NCBI RefSeq assembly: GCF_900168025.1
Contig: NZ_FUYN01000002.1
Location: forward strand, 398,343 to 462,342
Length of the DNA stretch: 64,000 nucleotides
Reading direction: 5' to 3'
DNA from: Acetoanaerobium noterae
Lineage (GTDB): Bacteria; Bacillota; Clostridia; Peptostreptococcales; Filifactoraceae
Translations under genes and position numbers: made by a program
Shown here: piece after piece, positions 46,179 through 53,300 of the stretch
Layout: the number at the start of each line of letters is the position of its first letter
How positions within the stretch are numbered: position 1 is the first letter of the stretch
The notes under the pieces: generated by a model
What the model was told of the DNA's origin: nothing
Seen by the model: the letters and a program-made list of their open reading frames with translations, nothing else
Database searches by the model: none

Positions 46179-47495
46179 GTGAGGTATGATGCTGTAGTTA
46201 TAGGCTCTGGAGCTGCTGGACTTTATTTTGCTCTATCTGCAAGCAAGAAAGGCAAAAAAATTGCTTTAGTTGAGAAAGCTCAGCTAGGAGGGACTGCTTT
46301 TGCAACAGGCTGTCTTCCAGTTAAGAAGATAATGGATAAGATTAAAAGCTATGAAAAAGCGAAGGCGCTGGAAAATGAAAATCTGCTTAAGCTGAATCCA
46401 GACAAGGAAGTGCTTTTTAAGGCAGGGATAAAATCCTTGGAAAATATTGAGGGTTATATAAGTGATAAGCTAAGCAGAAATAATATAGATTTATATATAG
46501 GTGAGGGAGAGGTAGTAAGTGAAACTATAGTTAGGGTAAATGAAGCTCAGCTTGAGACAGAGTATATTATACTAGCTACTGGAACTACGGCCTCTACAGT
46601 AGAAGGATTTGCCCCTATAGACCATAAGGTGATACTCAGTCATGAAAGCCTACTTACTATGAAGCAGCTACCTGATGAAATGACTATACTAGGAGGAAAC
46701 GTAGAGGGGATAGAGTTTGCCTCTATGCTCAGCGAGCTAGGAGTAAAGGTCAAAGTAATAGAAAAGGAAGCTCAGATATTACAGGGTAATGATGAGGATT
46801 TGATTGAAAATATCAAAGCTAGGCTTATTAATAATGGGGTAGAGCTGATTTTAAATACTGAGGTTACGGCTATTGAAAAGGTAGAGGAGGAAGTCTTAAT
46901 TAGCTTTTCGAATCGTGAAAGTCTAAAAGTAAAAAGCCTTCTTGTGACTGGGATCAGAAAGCCTAATATTCCAAAAGGTATAGAAGAGCTAAATCTAGAG
47001 ATGAATAATGGATTCATTAAGGTAGATGAAAATCTCATGACTAGCAAGGCTTCGATTTATGCTGTAGGAGATATAAATGGAATTCATGGGATGGCTCACA
47101 TTGCACTTCAGCAAGGGATTTTGTTAGCTGATTATATTTGGGAGGGCAAGCAGATATCTACTCAGTACAGCTCACTTCCAAGATGTATATTTACCATAAA
47201 TGAACTAGCTGGAGCAGGCTGCCAAGAGCACGAGCTTGAGAACTGCGTAGTAAAAAAGCTATATTTTAAGGATACCTTTAGAGGGCTTGATTCTAGCTAT
47301 GATGATGGGTTTATGAAGATAATTATACAGGATGAGATAGTAAAAGGAATATGGATAAATTCTATTGATGCAGGAGCCTTGGTAGGAAATGTGGGGCTTT
47401 GGATTGATAACAAGGTGAGCGTAGAAGCTATAAAAAGGAGCTTGTTTATTCATCCTACTTTATCAGAAGCCTTGATAGATGCAATAATTGATTAG
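46179..47495 (+). CDS. FAD-dependent pyridine-nucleotide oxidoreductase lacking one redox-active cysteine
   Basis: 438 residues with the dihydrolipoamide dehydrogenase fold: FAD-binding YDAVVIGSGAAGLYFALSAS, NAD-binding MTILGGNVEGIEFASMLSEL, the second FAD motif IYAVGDINGIHGMAHIALQQ, and the C-terminal dimer/active-site motif FIHPTLSEAL (His and Glu kept). The disulfide motif is broken. Family members read GGTCLNxGC; here it is GGTAFATGC, with Ala40 in place of the first cysteine and Cys45 kept. So it cannot form the usual disulfide, and a single-cysteine or thiol-independent reaction is implied. It is two bases after the permease gene. Its substrate is unknown. Confidence 0.85.
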   Translation: MRYDAVVIGSGAAGLYFALSASKKGKKIALVEKAQLGGTAFATGCLPVKKIMDKIKSYEKAKALENENLLKLNPDKEVLFKAGIKSLENIEGYISDKLSRNNIDLYIGEGEVVSETIVRVNEAQLETEYIILATGTTASTVEGFAPIDHKVILSHESLLTMKQLPDEMTILGGNVEGIEFASMLSELGVKVKVIEKEAQILQGNDEDLIENIKARLINNGVELILNTEVTAIEKVEEEVLISFSNRESLKVKSLLVTGIRKPNIPKGIEELNLEMNNGFIKVDENLMTSKASIYAVGDINGIHGMAHIALQQGILLADYIWEGKQISTQYSSLPRCIFTINELAGAGCQEHELENCVVKKLYFKDTFRGLDSSYDDGFMKIIIQDEIVKGIWINSIDAGALVGNVGLWIDNKVSVEAIKRSLFIHPTLSEALIDAIID

Positions 47496-47509
47496 AAAGA
47501 GGGAAATTT

Positions 47510-48253
47510 ATGATTCAGCCACATATACAGTGTGAAAAAGTAAGTAAGATGGTGCTACTGCCAGGAGATCCTCAAAGAGTAGATAGAGTAGGAGGCTTTC
47601 TGGACGATGCTGTAGTCATAGCAAATAATAGAGAGTTTAAGACTTTGACTGGAAGCTATAAAGGGATGCAGGTTACTGTTACTTCTACGGGAATAGGGGG
47701 AGCCTCAGCTGTGATTGCATTAGAGGAGCTGATAAACTGTGGGGGAGAGTACTTCATCAGAATAGGAAGCGCAGGAGCAGTTCAAAAGGATATAAACATA
47801 GGGGACCTTATAATCAGCATGGCATCAGTAAGAGAAGATGGGGCATCTGCTATGTATATCAATAAGGACTATCCAGCAGTATCTGATTTTGAAATATTGA
47901 CAGCCCTAAAAAACAACGCTGTGAAACTAGGCTATGAGCACCATGTGGGAGTAACTAGAAGCCATGACTCGTTTTATATAGATGATGAGATAGAAAAAAT
48001 GGAATTTTGGAACAAGAAAAATGTTCTAGGCTCAGATATGGAAACCGCATCGCTATTTGTAATAGGAAAGCTAAGAGGAGTAAAGGTAGGCTCAGTTCTA
48101 AACAACGTAGTGCTATATAGCAAGGATGTAAAAGACGGAGTGAATGATTATGTAAACCAAAAAGACCTAGCTCAGCAGGGAGAAGACAGAGAAATACTTC
48201 TCGCCCTAGAGTCCCTCCACGAAATCAAAATCAATAGGGACGGTTCTTTTTGA
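47510..48253 (+). CDS. nucleoside phosphorylase (uridine phosphorylase-like, PNP/UDP family)
   Basis: 247 residues. The fold and active site match the trimeric/hexameric PNP-UDP-1 family: MVLLPGDPQRVDRVG (phosphate site), STGIGGASAVIALEEL, FIRIGSAGAVQ, and the ribose-binding GSDMETASLFVIGKL. It splits a nucleoside with phosphate into base and ribose-1-phosphate. It closes the importer operon, so incoming nucleosides would be used here. The last nine residues (IKINRDGSF) and the TGA come from an inserted GGGACGGTTCTT repeat unit (48229-48255), so the native C-terminus has been replaced or extended. Confidence 0.9.
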   Translation: MIQPHIQCEKVSKMVLLPGDPQRVDRVGGFLDDAVVIANNREFKTLTGSYKGMQVTVTSTGIGGASAVIALEELINCGGEYFIRIGSAGAVQKDINIGDLIISMASVREDGASAMYINKDYPAVSDFEILTALKNNAVKLGYEHHVGVTRSHDSFYIDDEIEKMEFWNKKNVLGSDMETASLFVIGKLRGVKVGSVLNNVVLYSKDVKDGVNDYVNQKDLAQQGEDREILLALESLHEIKINRDGSF

Positions 48254-48364
48254 TTTTTGAATGTATCATTGAGAATGTTTTTTAATTATTATAGTTCTAT
48301 AAAAAACAATATTAAAAAAATAGATTTAAATGAAAGTGGTCAAAAAGAACCGTCCCTCATGATT
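48229..48364. repeat. MITE-like paired repeat element (internally deleted RAYT element)
   Basis: The left unit 48229-48255 starts AATCAATAGGGACGGTTCTT. The inverted right unit 48340-48364 reads TCAAAAAGAACCGTCCC, then TCATGATT. The inner flank 48293-48339 (ending TTAAATGAAAGTGG) aligns with the last 50 or so bases of the transposase gene (ending TTAAATGAGGGTGG, 57270-57318). The element therefore keeps both ends of the 56420-57343 element and has lost the middle. Its left unit supplies the stop codon of the phosphorylase gene. Confidence 0.85.
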
Positions 48365-48385
48365 TTAAAATAAATTTTTTAAGTT

Positions 48386-48456
48386 AATTAAATGTAACAA
48401 AATCAATTGTAATATAAATATAAAAATGTTATATTTAAATAATTAAATGTTACATT
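48386..48456 (+). promoter_or_regulatory. promoter and candidate autoregulatory operator of the AbiE-like pair
   Basis: TTGTAA (48407-48412) and TATATT (48430-48435) are 17 bases apart. AATTAAATGTAAC (48386-48398) and AATTAAATGTTAC (48441-48453) bracket this promoter as near-exact direct repeats. AATGTAAC and GTTACATT also make an inverted pair. Antitoxins of the AbiEi type repress their own operon by binding such repeated sites. Confidence 0.5.
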
Positions 48457-48470
48457 AGAGGGTGATTGAA

Positions 48471-49448
48471 TTGGTTACTATTGTAGAAACATACTTAAAA
48501 GAAAATATCGATGAAGATATTAACATAAAACCGTGGCTTAAAAATGGCAACTTTCCAATTTTTTTAAGGGATAGCTATAACTTTTATGAGATGACAATCC
48601 TTGGAACGCAGTGTGTTTTATTAGAAGTCATTGCTGAGATGCCTAGCATAGATCAGCTTCAAAAGCATCTGAAGCAAATTAAAAATTTAACGAATTGTCA
48701 AATTGTTCTATTCTACAAAGATATCACTAGATATAGAAGGAAAAGTTTGATTAAAAATAAAATTTCCTTTGTGATTGAAGATGGACAGATGTACTTGCCA
48801 TTCTTGGGGCTTGATTTGAAAAAAGCTCAAGAATATTTTGTAGAAGAAATAAAAGAGTTTACAACACCTACTCAGATTGCTTATTTATACTTCTTGTATA
48901 ATAGGGAAGAAGTTGTGAACACTACTGAGTTTGCAAAAAAATTAGGGCTTAATAAAATGACAGCTTCTAGAGCGTTAAATGATTTATACAATTTGAATCT
49001 CATTAGATATGAAATTGGAGGGAAAACGGGCCGTAGCAAAGAATATAAGCGAATTTCAGATCCAGATTACTTTTTGAGAGGACGAGAATATCTAAAGACT
49101 CCCGTGAGAAGAATCATTTATGCAGAGTCAAAGCCTTTAGGTGCTTTGACTGCTGGATTAGATGCATTGGCAGTATTATCCATGATTAATCCATCAGGCC
49201 ATTCTATTATTGCAATAGAAAAAAATAAGTTAGATGAAAATCAGATTGAAATTGTTAAAAACAAGGATTTTATAAAAGATAAAAAACTAGTTGAAATAGA
49301 GCTTTGGGACTATGATCCTAGACTATTTTCTAATAGTAGCAATGTCGACATACTCTCTTTGTATGCTTCTTTAAAGGATGAAACCGATGAAAGAGTGGAG
49401 CAAGCTCTAGAAGACGTTTTGAGAGGTGAACTATGGTACACGGATTAG
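48471..49448 (+). CDS. AbiEi-like antitoxin / winged-helix regulator
   Basis: 325 residues. The N-terminal 120 residues form an alpha/beta domain (IFLRDSYNFYEMTILG, CQIVLFYKDITRYRR). A winged-helix domain follows at about 135-190 (TEFAKKLGLNKMTASRALND, LIRYEIGGKTGRSKEYKR). The C-terminal domain begins at TPVRRIIYAESKPLGALTAG. It is followed, with a 16-base overlap, by a nucleotidyltransferase of the AbiEii type. This order (HTH protein then transferase) is that of type IV toxin-antitoxin/phage-abortive operons. It is longer than classical AbiEi, so this is a variant. TTG 48471 is chosen, with GGTGA five bases upstream; a GTG at 48462 is the alternative. Confidence 0.6.
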   Translation: MVTIVETYLKENIDEDINIKPWLKNGNFPIFLRDSYNFYEMTILGTQCVLLEVIAEMPSIDQLQKHLKQIKNLTNCQIVLFYKDITRYRRKSLIKNKISFVIEDGQMYLPFLGLDLKKAQEYFVEEIKEFTTPTQIAYLYFLYNREEVVNTTEFAKKLGLNKMTASRALNDLYNLNLIRYEIGGKTGRSKEYKRISDPDYFLRGREYLKTPVRRIIYAESKPLGALTAGLDALAVLSMINPSGHSIIAIEKNKLDENQIEIVKNKDFIKDKKLVEIELWDYDPRLFSNSSNVDILSLYASLKDETDERVEQALEDVLRGELWYTD

Positions 49449-50194
49449 AAAAATTCAAAGCGTATTTTGAAAATCATACAAGTCAGTATGTGTTTATTGG
49501 AGGAACTGCTTGTGATATTCTTATGGATGAACTTGGTGCTCAATTTCGAGCAACAAAGGATTTGGACATAGTACTCATTATTGAGGCTCTAGATTCCTCT
49601 TTTGGAAAAACATTCTGGAAGTTTATAGAAGATGGCGGTTATGAAAATCGTCAGAGGGGAACTGGTGAAAATCAATTTTACCGTTTCACTGAACCGAAGG
49701 ATTCATCTTTTCCAAAAATGATTGAGCTCTTTAGTAAACTTCCTAATAAATTTGGACTTAGTTTCAATGGAGGACTAACGCCTATTCACATTGATGATAG
49801 CATAGTCAGTCTTTCTGCAATATTATTAAACGATGATTATTACAATTTATTACTAAAAGGGAAAAGTACAGTGGATGGATTTTCGCTCATTGAAATCGAA
49901 ACAGTTATCCTATTTAAGATTAAAGCATGGCTGGATATGAAAGAACGAAAAGAAGTCGGAGATGATATAGATACAAAAAATATAAAGAAACATAAGAATG
50001 ATGTATTTAGACTTCTAGCCAATGTATCTCCAGAAAGCAGAATTGAACTCTCAGAAGAAATTCAAAATGATGTAATGAAGTTCATTGAGCAACTCAAGGA
50101 AGATAAACCTGATTTGAAAAACTTAGGTATTAGAAGTGCGAGTTTTGATGAAATGCTAGAGATTCTAAGTGATATATTCTTAATTGAAAGATAA
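49433..50194 (+). CDS. AbiEii/AbiGii-like nucleotidyltransferase toxin
   Basis: 253 residues. The nucleotidyltransferase core is visible: YVFIGGTACDILMDELG (Gly-Gly at 23-24), then ATKDLDIVLII with the two metal-binding aspartates (about 43-45). ETVILFKIKAWLDMKERKE is a later conserved Lys-containing helix of this family. AbiEii/MenA-type toxins transfer nucleotides to RNA targets (tRNA for MenA), causing reversible growth arrest; they protect against phage. The ATG lies inside the end of the upstream gene after GAGAGGTG. The stop TAA is the first overlap with a repeat unit at 50193. Confidence 0.72.
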   Translation: MVHGLEKFKAYFENHTSQYVFIGGTACDILMDELGAQFRATKDLDIVLIIEALDSSFGKTFWKFIEDGGYENRQRGTGENQFYRFTEPKDSSFPKMIELFSKLPNKFGLSFNGGLTPIHIDDSIVSLSAILLNDDYYNLLLKGKSTVDGFSLIEIETVILFKIKAWLDMKERKEVGDDIDTKNIKKHKNDVFRLLANVSPESRIELSEEIQNDVMKFIEQLKEDKPDLKNLGIRSASFDEMLEILSDIFLIER

Positions 50195-50219
50195 TCAAAA
50201 AGAACCGTCCCTCATGATT
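50193..50219. repeat. single GGGACGGTTCTT-family unit (right-end type)
   Basis: AATCAAAAAGAACCGTCCC then TCATGATT, inverted relative to left units. It starts inside the TAA stop of the nucleotidyltransferase gene. Confidence 0.85.
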
Positions 50220-50239
50220 TTTTTAAAATTATCTGCATA

Positions 50240-50290
50240 TTTTATTTATTATGTGCATATAATTATGATAATATTATGCATATAGAGCGA
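50240..50290 (+). promoter_or_regulatory. AT-rich promoter region of the fic gene with TGCATA repeats
   Basis: CTGCATAT, GTGCATAT and ATGCATAT occur in close succession around TATAAT/GATAAT hexamers. TGCATA and TATGCA arms give a partial palindrome. This may be promoter plus operator; the assignment is weak. Confidence 0.3.
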
Positions 50291-50310
50291 AAAATAAGTA
50301 GGTGATAAAA

Positions 50311-51378
50311 GTGAAAGAGTTTAATTACAGAGAAATGAATAAGGAATTAATGGTTCCTGAGATCATGAATTTAGTGTCGAAAATCCATGAATTTAAAGGT
50401 AAACAAGAACTGCTCATGAGGGCAAAACCGGATATACTCAAGGCCATGCTGGAGGTAGCAAAGATTCAAAGTACCGGTGCGTCCAATAGAATTGAAGGGA
50501 TATTTACTTCGGACTCCAGGCTTGAAGAACTGGTTTCAAAAAAAGCAGAACCGATTAATAGAGATGAAGAGGAGATTGCAGGCTACAGGGAAGTTCTTAA
50601 TACAATACATGAAAATTACGATTATATAACATTAAAGTCAAGTGTAATTTTACAATTACACAGAGACCTTTATAGTTTTCATCCATTGAGCAATGGGGGA
50701 CGATATAAAAATCAAGACAATATTATTGAAGAAGTTGATGAAAAGGGAATTCGCAGAATTCGGTTTAAACCATTATCTGCTTTTGAGACGCCAGAAGCAG
50801 TAGAGAAATTATGCAGTGCTTATAATGAGTCTATTAATGATGGAAGAATTGACCCATTAATTTTAATTTCAAAGTTTGTATTAGATTTTCTAAGTATTCA
50901 TCCCTTTAATGATGGTAATGGAAGAATGAGCAGACTCATAACACTTTTACTTTTATACCAGCAAGGCTATATTGTAGGAAAGTATGTCAGTGTAGAGATG
51001 TTAATTGAAAGCACCAAGGAAAGTTATTATGAAACCCTTCAAGAAAGTTCAATAGGCTGGCATGAAAATGAGAACAATTATCTACCTTTTGTAAAGTACT
51101 ACTTAAGTATTTTATTGAAGGCCTATAGGGACTTCTCTGATAGGGTAGAAACCGTAGCTGTAGATAAAATGGGTAAATCAGAAAGAGTGAAAGATATTTT
51201 TGATAAGAAGGTTCATAAACTTTCAAAGAGAGAGATTGCAGACATTTATCCGGATATCAGTGTCACAACCATTGAAAAAGCACTTTCGGATTTACTGAAA
51301 GAGGGATACATCAAAAAGGTTGGATCTGGTAGAGGAACCGCCTATATTAAAATCAATAGGGACGGTTCTTTTTGGTAA
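50311..51378 (+). CDS. Fic-family protein (class II, with N-terminal inhibitory motif and C-terminal winged helix)
   Basis: 355 residues. The Fic catalytic motif HPFNDGNGRMSR is intact at about residues 197-208. The N-terminal inhibitory motif S-x-x-x-E-G is present as SNRIEG (58-63), so this is a self-inhibited class II Fic. A C-terminal winged helix follows (SKREIADIYPDISVTTIEKA, LSDLLKEGYIKKVGSGRG). The reaction is usually AMP transfer from ATP to a protein hydroxyl; the target is unknown. GTG 50311 is chosen, with TAGGTGA six bases upstream. The final residues INRDGSFW and the TAA come from the inserted repeat at 51351. Confidence 0.92.
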   Translation: MKEFNYREMNKELMVPEIMNLVSKIHEFKGKQELLMRAKPDILKAMLEVAKIQSTGASNRIEGIFTSDSRLEELVSKKAEPINRDEEEIAGYREVLNTIHENYDYITLKSSVILQLHRDLYSFHPLSNGGRYKNQDNIIEEVDEKGIRRIRFKPLSAFETPEAVEKLCSAYNESINDGRIDPLILISKFVLDFLSIHPFNDGNGRMSRLITLLLLYQQGYIVGKYVSVEMLIESTKESYYETLQESSIGWHENENNYLPFVKYYLSILLKAYRDFSDRVETVAVDKMGKSERVKDIFDKKVHKLSKREIADIYPDISVTTIEKALSDLLKEGYIKKVGSGRGTAYIKINRDGSFW

Positions 51379-51620
51379 TCAATAGGGACGGTTCTTTTTG
51401 GTAATCAATAGGGACGGTTCTTTTTGGTAATCAATAGGGACGGTAATCAATAGGGACGGTTCTTTTTGATTTTTGTAAGAATCTGAATTAAAAGAGAAGG
51501 TTCTTAATGATTATTGCTCTATTTAAAAACAATTATAAAAAAATAGAATTAAATGAAAGTGGTCAAAAAGAACCGTCCCTCATGATTGGTCGTCCCTCAT
51601 GATTTAGTCTCTCATGATTT
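51351..51620. repeat. expanded MITE-like element with tandem left units
   Basis: A 26-bp left unit starting AATCAATAGGGACGGTTCTT occurs three times in exact tandem (51351-51376, 51377-51402, 51403-51428). It is followed by a 16-bp partial and a full end unit (51445-51471). The inverted right unit is at 51563-51587, followed by two decayed partial right units up to 51620. The inner flank from 51516 aligns with the transposase gene from 57270 (GCTCTATT, AAAAACAATT, TAGAATTAAATGA). The tandem block overlaps the 3' end of fic. This fills the gap before the GntR gene. Confidence 0.88.
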
Positions 51621-51712
51621 AATTAAACTTCTAGTTATTAAAATTTTAATTTTTTTGAAGCATTGTCAGAGCTTTAAAAAAAAGTTAAAATTAGTAATGT
51701 AGGAGGCTGTTT

Positions 51713-52363
51713 ATGCTAAATTATAAATCACTTAAAGAACACGTTTACGAATATATATCAAATCAAATAAGGGATGAAGCACTTAAACCTGGAGAAAAAA
51801 TAAATGAAAATGTAATCTGTGAAACTTTGAAAATTTCTAGAACCCCTGTGCGTGAGGCACTGATTCAGATGGCAAACGATGGATACATAGAGCAGATTCC
51901 AAGAAGGGGCTTTGTAGTTAAGAGTATATCTTTAGAGAGGGTTCATAATATTTATGAAATTCTAGGAGCTCTAGAGGCTCTAGCAGCGACACTTAGTCTT
52001 TCTAACTGGGATGAAGATTCTATTGATGAGCTTGCTGATATGGCAAAGCAAATGGATGAGCTAATTGATAAAGAAGACTATACTGGTTACTATCAAGCTC
52101 AAAATGAATTTCATCTATTTATAAATAAGGCAAGCAATAATTCTGATTTAGTAGATATGATAGAAAATTTGAAAAGATCCTTTATAAGACAAGCATACAG
52201 TGGCAATGACCCTGATGAATACAAGCTTGCTCTTAAGAAAACAAATGAAGAACATTATCATATTATTGATTTAATAAAAGCCCAGGATTCAGATGGTTTA
52301 AGAAAATATATGCAAGAGGTTCACTGGAATGCTAAGTATGCTTCCATGGAGATGCTTATTTAG
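51713..52363 (+). CDS. GntR/FadR-family transcriptional regulator (FCD domain)
   Basis: 216 residues. The N-terminal winged helix is typical of GntR (LKEHVYEYISNQIRDEALKP, GEKINENVICETLKISRTPV, REALIQMANDGYIEQIPRRG). The C-terminal FCD all-helical sensor spans about 80-210 and has the metal/ligand histidines in NEFHLFINKAS and EEHYHIIDLI. GntR-FCD proteins usually repress catabolic operons until an organic or amino acid binds. It lies beside the DDAH and amino-acid symporter genes, with a palindrome in their promoter, so it probably controls them. Confidence 0.92.
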   Translation: MLNYKSLKEHVYEYISNQIRDEALKPGEKINENVICETLKISRTPVREALIQMANDGYIEQIPRRGFVVKSISLERVHNIYEILGALEALAATLSLSNWDEDSIDELADMAKQMDELIDKEDYTGYYQAQNEFHLFINKASNNSDLVDMIENLKRSFIRQAYSGNDPDEYKLALKKTNEEHYHIIDLIKAQDSDGLRKYMQEVHWNAKYASMEMLI

Positions 52364-52391
52364 AAGCTGTAGAAATACAGTTTCTTTTTTT
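52363..52391 (+). terminator. intrinsic terminator after the GntR gene
   Basis: GAAGCTGTA pairs with TACAGTTTC (one G-T pair) around a GAAA loop, followed by seven Ts. It overlaps the stop codon. Confidence 0.8.
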
Positions 52392-52403
52392 GTGCTTTTT
52401 ATG

Positions 52404-52445
52404 TTGACTAATTTTCAGAATTATCATACAATATCTTAAAGATAT
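52404..52445 (+). promoter_or_regulatory. sigma-A promoter with overlapping palindromic operator
   Basis: TTGACT (52404-52409) and TACAAT (52427-52432) are exactly 17 bases apart. ATATCTTAAAGATAT (52431-52445), a perfect 15-bp palindrome, overlaps the end of the -10. This is a good site for repression by the adjacent GntR protein. Confidence 0.7.
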
Positions 52446-52506
52446 ATTATATATAATATATAATATACAAAATACACAATAAATACATTGAAACAGGAGG
52501 CTTATT

Positions 52507-53277
52507 ATGTTTAAAAATTGTATTGTAAGAAAACCAGCAAAATCAATGGTTGAAGGAATAACATCAGCTCCAGAACTAGGTAAACCAGATTATGAATTAG
52601 CACTAAAACAACATGAGCAGTATGTCAAAGCCTTAGAATCATGTGGGGTGAAGGTGCTAGTTTTAGAAGCTATGGAAGATTTTCCAGATTCTTGTTTTGT
52701 GGAGGATGTAGCTATTTGTACTGATAAATGCGCAGTTATTACTAATCCTGGGGCAGCATCTAGAAATAAAGAAATTTTAGGAATAGAGCCGGCTATTAGA
52801 GAGTATTTTAATGATGAGGATGTTCATCGCATAACTTCTCCAGGGACTTTAGATGGTGGAGATGTTATGATGGTAGGCAATCATTTTTATATAGGTTTAT
52901 CTGAAAGAACAAATATGGAAGGTGCAAATCAGCTCATAGAGCATTTGGGAAAATACGGTAAGACTGGTGAGGCAGTACCTCTTTTTGAAGTGCTACATTT
53001 AAAAACAGCTCTTGCATATCTAGAAAATAATCACTTAATTGTGGGTGGGGAATTTATAACTCATCCAACCTTTGAAAAATTTAACAAAATTGAAATTACA
53101 GAAGATGAAGCCTATGCTTGTAACTGCATTTGGATGAATGATACGATAATAGTTCCAGAAGGATATCCGAAAACTCAAAAAGCAATTGAGGACAAGGGAT
53201 TTAAAATAATTACTGTGGATACTTCAGAGTATAGAAAGCTAGATGGCGGCCTGAGCTGCTTGTCACTCAGATTCTAA
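52507..53277 (+). CDS. dimethylarginine dimethylaminohydrolase-like amidinohydrolase (DDAH family)
   Basis: 256 residues, the usual length of DDAH. The catalytic cysteine lies six residues from the end (GGLSCLSLRF), the histidine in VLHLKTALAY, and the acidic residues in DSCFVEDVAI and GTLDGGDVM. The family hydrolyses guanidine groups: methylated arginine to citrulline plus methylamine, or related substrates. The next gene is an amino-acid:sodium symporter, so the pair may take up and degrade a guanidino amino acid. AGGAGGCTTATT precedes the ATG. The exact substrate is uncertain. Confidence 0.88.
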   Translation: MFKNCIVRKPAKSMVEGITSAPELGKPDYELALKQHEQYVKALESCGVKVLVLEAMEDFPDSCFVEDVAICTDKCAVITNPGAASRNKEILGIEPAIREYFNDEDVHRITSPGTLDGGDVMMVGNHFYIGLSERTNMEGANQLIEHLGKYGKTGEAVPLFEVLHLKTALAYLENNHLIVGGEFITHPTFEKFNKIEITEDEAYACNCIWMNDTIIVPEGYPKTQKAIEDKGFKIITVDTSEYRKLDGGLSCLSLRF

Positions 53278-53300
53278 GTTTGTAACGTAAGGGGGCTTTT

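Noticed and set aside
46179-47495. Annotation as dihydrolipoamide dehydrogenase
   Set aside because: The redox-active disulfide motif lacks its first cysteine, and there are no 2-oxoacid dehydrogenase or glycine-cleavage genes nearby.
51351-51444. Regularly spaced 26-bp repeats that could suggest a CRISPR array
   Set aside because: The copies are in direct contact with no unique spacers, no cas genes are nearby, and the unit matches the dispersed RAYT repeat.
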